From Methanoregula sp. (GTDB taxonomy: Archaea; Halobacteriota; Methanomicrobia; Methanomicrobiales; Methanospirillaceae): a stretch of DNA of 45,171 bases. Position numbers and translations under genes: made by a program. This document shows positions 43,264 through 45,171 of the stretch, piece by piece. Location: positions 1 through 45,171 of the forward strand of contig JAPKXT010000211.1 of NCBI GenBank assembly GCA_026394695.1, written 5' to 3'. A model generated the notes under the pieces. It was not told where the DNA came from. It was given only the letters and a program-made list of their open reading frames with translations, and made no database searches. Within the stretch, counting starts at the first letter, position 1. Every line of letters starts with the position of its first letter.

Positions 43264-44072
43264 GACCATCCTTCTTCCAGCGCGATAAACAGTGACGCAA
43301 TGAGGATATCTGCAATTGACCCCGGATTGATGTCGTGCGCAATACAATCGGCATCAAACTCTTCCAAAGAGTGTTTGCCGTCAATCACGTCCCGTGCATT
43401 GAGCATGACCTCATGAGCAACCGCCAGACCGTGTTTTTTGACGATGAACGTATCGGTTTCAGAAGCAAGGAGGGTGAGGAAGGTTTTGACAATTGCCTGA
43501 CGGCCCGGGCCATATTGTTTGAGAAGATCCGCTCCCCGCCGTGAAAGAGGGAATCCTGTTATCCATTCCCGGGCCACCATGTCATTTGCCGCTGAATGGC
43601 GCATCACGTCAAGCAGGGTCATCTCCCGGTCCCGGATTATCGTGAGGGTATGGAGGTCATGCACATCGAGATCATCCGTTGCATTCATCTTCACCGATGT
43701 CATGGCAAAAGCCTTGTAGAACGCAACTGCGTCCGATACATCTGTTTTTTCTACTGCAGACAAGGCACCCTCGATGCCTTTGCCATAAAGGAGGGGAATA
43801 AGGAGGATAAAGGCACCAAAATGGGTGTTTCCCCCTTCGTGGCAGTTGGTGTCACGGACGGCATGCTTGATTATCTCACCAATCCGCCCGACACCAGACT
43901 CTGCTTCTTCCAGTGCCGGACGGGCAAAGATAACAGACGCCAAAAAATGTTCAAGCCGGGTTTCAGGATAGTCATGACAACGGTCGACGTTCCCCGGTTT
44001 TGGGTAGGCGCAGACTTCCAGCATCATTGCAAGTTGTGCACGTTCAACAGCTCTCATCAGAAGGCACGTCAT
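43251..44072 (-). CDS. triphosphoribosyl-dephospho-CoA synthase-like protein (CitG family, COG1767)
   Basis: LAMMLEVCAYPKPGNVDRCHDYPETRLEHFLASV, DTNCHEGGNTHFGAFILLIPLL. Start may be 44057. Confidence 0.85.
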   Translation of the reverse strand: MTCLLMRAVERAQLAMMLEVCAYPKPGNVDRCHDYPETRLEHFLASVIFARPALEEAESGVGRIGEIIKHAVRDTNCHEGGNTHFGAFILLIPLLYGKGIEGALSAVEKTDVSDAVAFYKAFAMTSVKMNATDDLDVHDLHTLTIIRDREMTLLDVMRHSAANDMVAREWITGFPLSRRGADLLKQYGPGRQAIVKTFLTLLASETDTFIVKKHGLAVAHEVMLNARDVIDGKHSLEEFDADCIAHDINPGSIADILIASLFIALEEGWSWDS

Positions 44073-45171
44073 GGAATACTCGGCTCATTATCGTATCTGA
44101 GAGATCGCGTTTCAGGCGCATATACTCTTTCTTTGAAAGTCCTTCCTGCTTCAGCGTCATATCACGGAACATGCAGGGAGAAGATGTCTTGCAGCACCAG
44201 GCAAGGCTCCCAAAACAGGTCTGGCTCCCGTTTTTGAGAGGGGTGTCTTTTACCACATCCAGTTTCAGGCGGATGTAATCTTCTTTTGGCATATTGATCC
44301 GGGAAAGCGTGGGGATCAGGGGGCATTCTTTGACGGGCATGCAGCAAAAGGTGAGGGCACGGATATCTCCTCCCCGGCACAACTGCTTGGGAGAGTTATA
44401 CCACCCATCTTCCATAGCATACCGGGTAATTGCGGCGTCAAGCCCGGAGAGAGTGCGGATATCAGATTTGCGCGCAAGTGACACCATATCTGCCCCATGT
44501 GAGAGCATATCGCGCATCCTTTCAAAGGTATTTATTGAGTTATTGGCAACCAGCACAAGCGGGCAGCTGTTCCGTATCTGCCGGAGTTTTGCAGCACCGA
44601 AATCCATGAGATCAATATGCAGGATATCGGCCCCGGCCCCCCAGAGTTTCCGGACTAAAAGGCGGTCATCTGCAGCAACACCGGCACGGATCTTCACGGA
44701 AACGGTGACGCCTTCGGATTTAAGCGCCCTGACAACAGCAAAAAGATCTGCGGGTTTTTTTAAGTAATGTTCCCCACACCCGGCAGCAATAATTGCCGGC
44801 TGGTGGCAATGGGCATCAACTTCGTATACAACGCTTTCTCCCAGCGATTGTGCAATGGCGCGGAATGAGTCAGGATTACTGCCCCGGAGGTTGAGTCCCA
44901 CTACTACCGGGCTCTTTTCCAAAAGTGCCACCTGTTTTTTGAGTTCTTCTACCGGATCGTCGTATAAAAATTCTTTGCGATTCCCCTCATCAGTGATAAC
45001 CTTTGCCGCATCCATGGTGGGTTGATCGATGGAGTACCCCCCGATAAATGCAGCGCCGGTGTGTTCGGCACGTTCAAGGACGTAGGCTGCATCAACTATT
45101 CCCGCCATGGATGCTATAGCCACGGGCGTCCTGACTATACGGTCATTAATGAGCAGACCAAAACGCTCGAA
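44044..45171 (-). CDS. methanogenesis marker protein 9-like, Dus/DHOD-like TIM barrel with Cys-rich C-terminus (5' end outside window)
   Basis: Frame stays open to the window edge (FERFGLLINDRIVRTPVAIASMAGIVDAAYVLERAEHTGAAFIGGYSIDQPT...). C-terminus has CCMPVKEC, CFGSLAWCC and TSSPC. Confidence 0.85.
   Translation of the reverse strand, partial: FERFGLLINDRIVRTPVAIASMAGIVDAAYVLERAEHTGAAFIGGYSIDQPTMDAAKVITDEGNRKEFLYDDPVEELKKQVALLEKSPVVVGLNLRGSNPDSFRAIAQSLGESVVYEVDAHCHQPAIIAAGCGEHYLKKPADLFAVVRALKSEGVTVSVKIRAGVAADDRLLVRKLWGAGADILHIDLMDFGAAKLRQIRNSCPLVLVANNSINTFERMRDMLSHGADMVSLARKSDIRTLSGLDAAITRYAMEDGWYNSPKQLCRGGDIRALTFCCMPVKECPLIPTLSRINMPKEDYIRLKLDVVKDTPLKNGSQTCFGSLAWCCKTSSPCMFRDMTLKQEGLSKKEYMRLKRDLSDTIMSRVFHDVPSDESC

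Overview
This window looks like ordinary chromosome from a methanogenic euryarchaeon, probably Methanomicrobiales/Methanoregulaceae. That placement is inferred from gene content: methanogenesis marker 9, a bacterial-type gyrase, many REC/PAS histidine kinases, and DUF2111, DUF373 and DUF447 proteins. Both ends cut genes: gyrB on the left, a methanogenesis-marker-9-like gene on the right. Main blocks are gyrBA; a TerC/DUF475-type membrane protein; two tandem REC histidine kinases; the Hef helicase-nuclease; glyS; PCNA-priL; S17e-dapA-dapB-ferredoxin-asd-alba; ftsZ with an upstream ribbon-helix-helix gene; cobalamin genes; an archaeosine radical-SAM gene; one tRNA-Ser(UGA); hypC-hypA-hypE; and a cofactor-type operon at the right edge. 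I saw no rRNA, CRISPR array, transposase or prophage. The leads I rate highest are: (1) an RHH-ftsZ pair resembling haloarchaeal cdrS-ftsZ2, with a cluster of TCTGTCA/TGTCTGACA-type repeats upstream; (2) a marker 9 / CitG-like / DUF447 operon; (3) a REC-histidine kinase with a broken N-box next to an intact paralogue; (4) a Shine-Dalgarno-preceded microprotein ORF missing from the ORF track; (5) two structured intergenic elements. All calls come from reading the sequence; no database searches were run.
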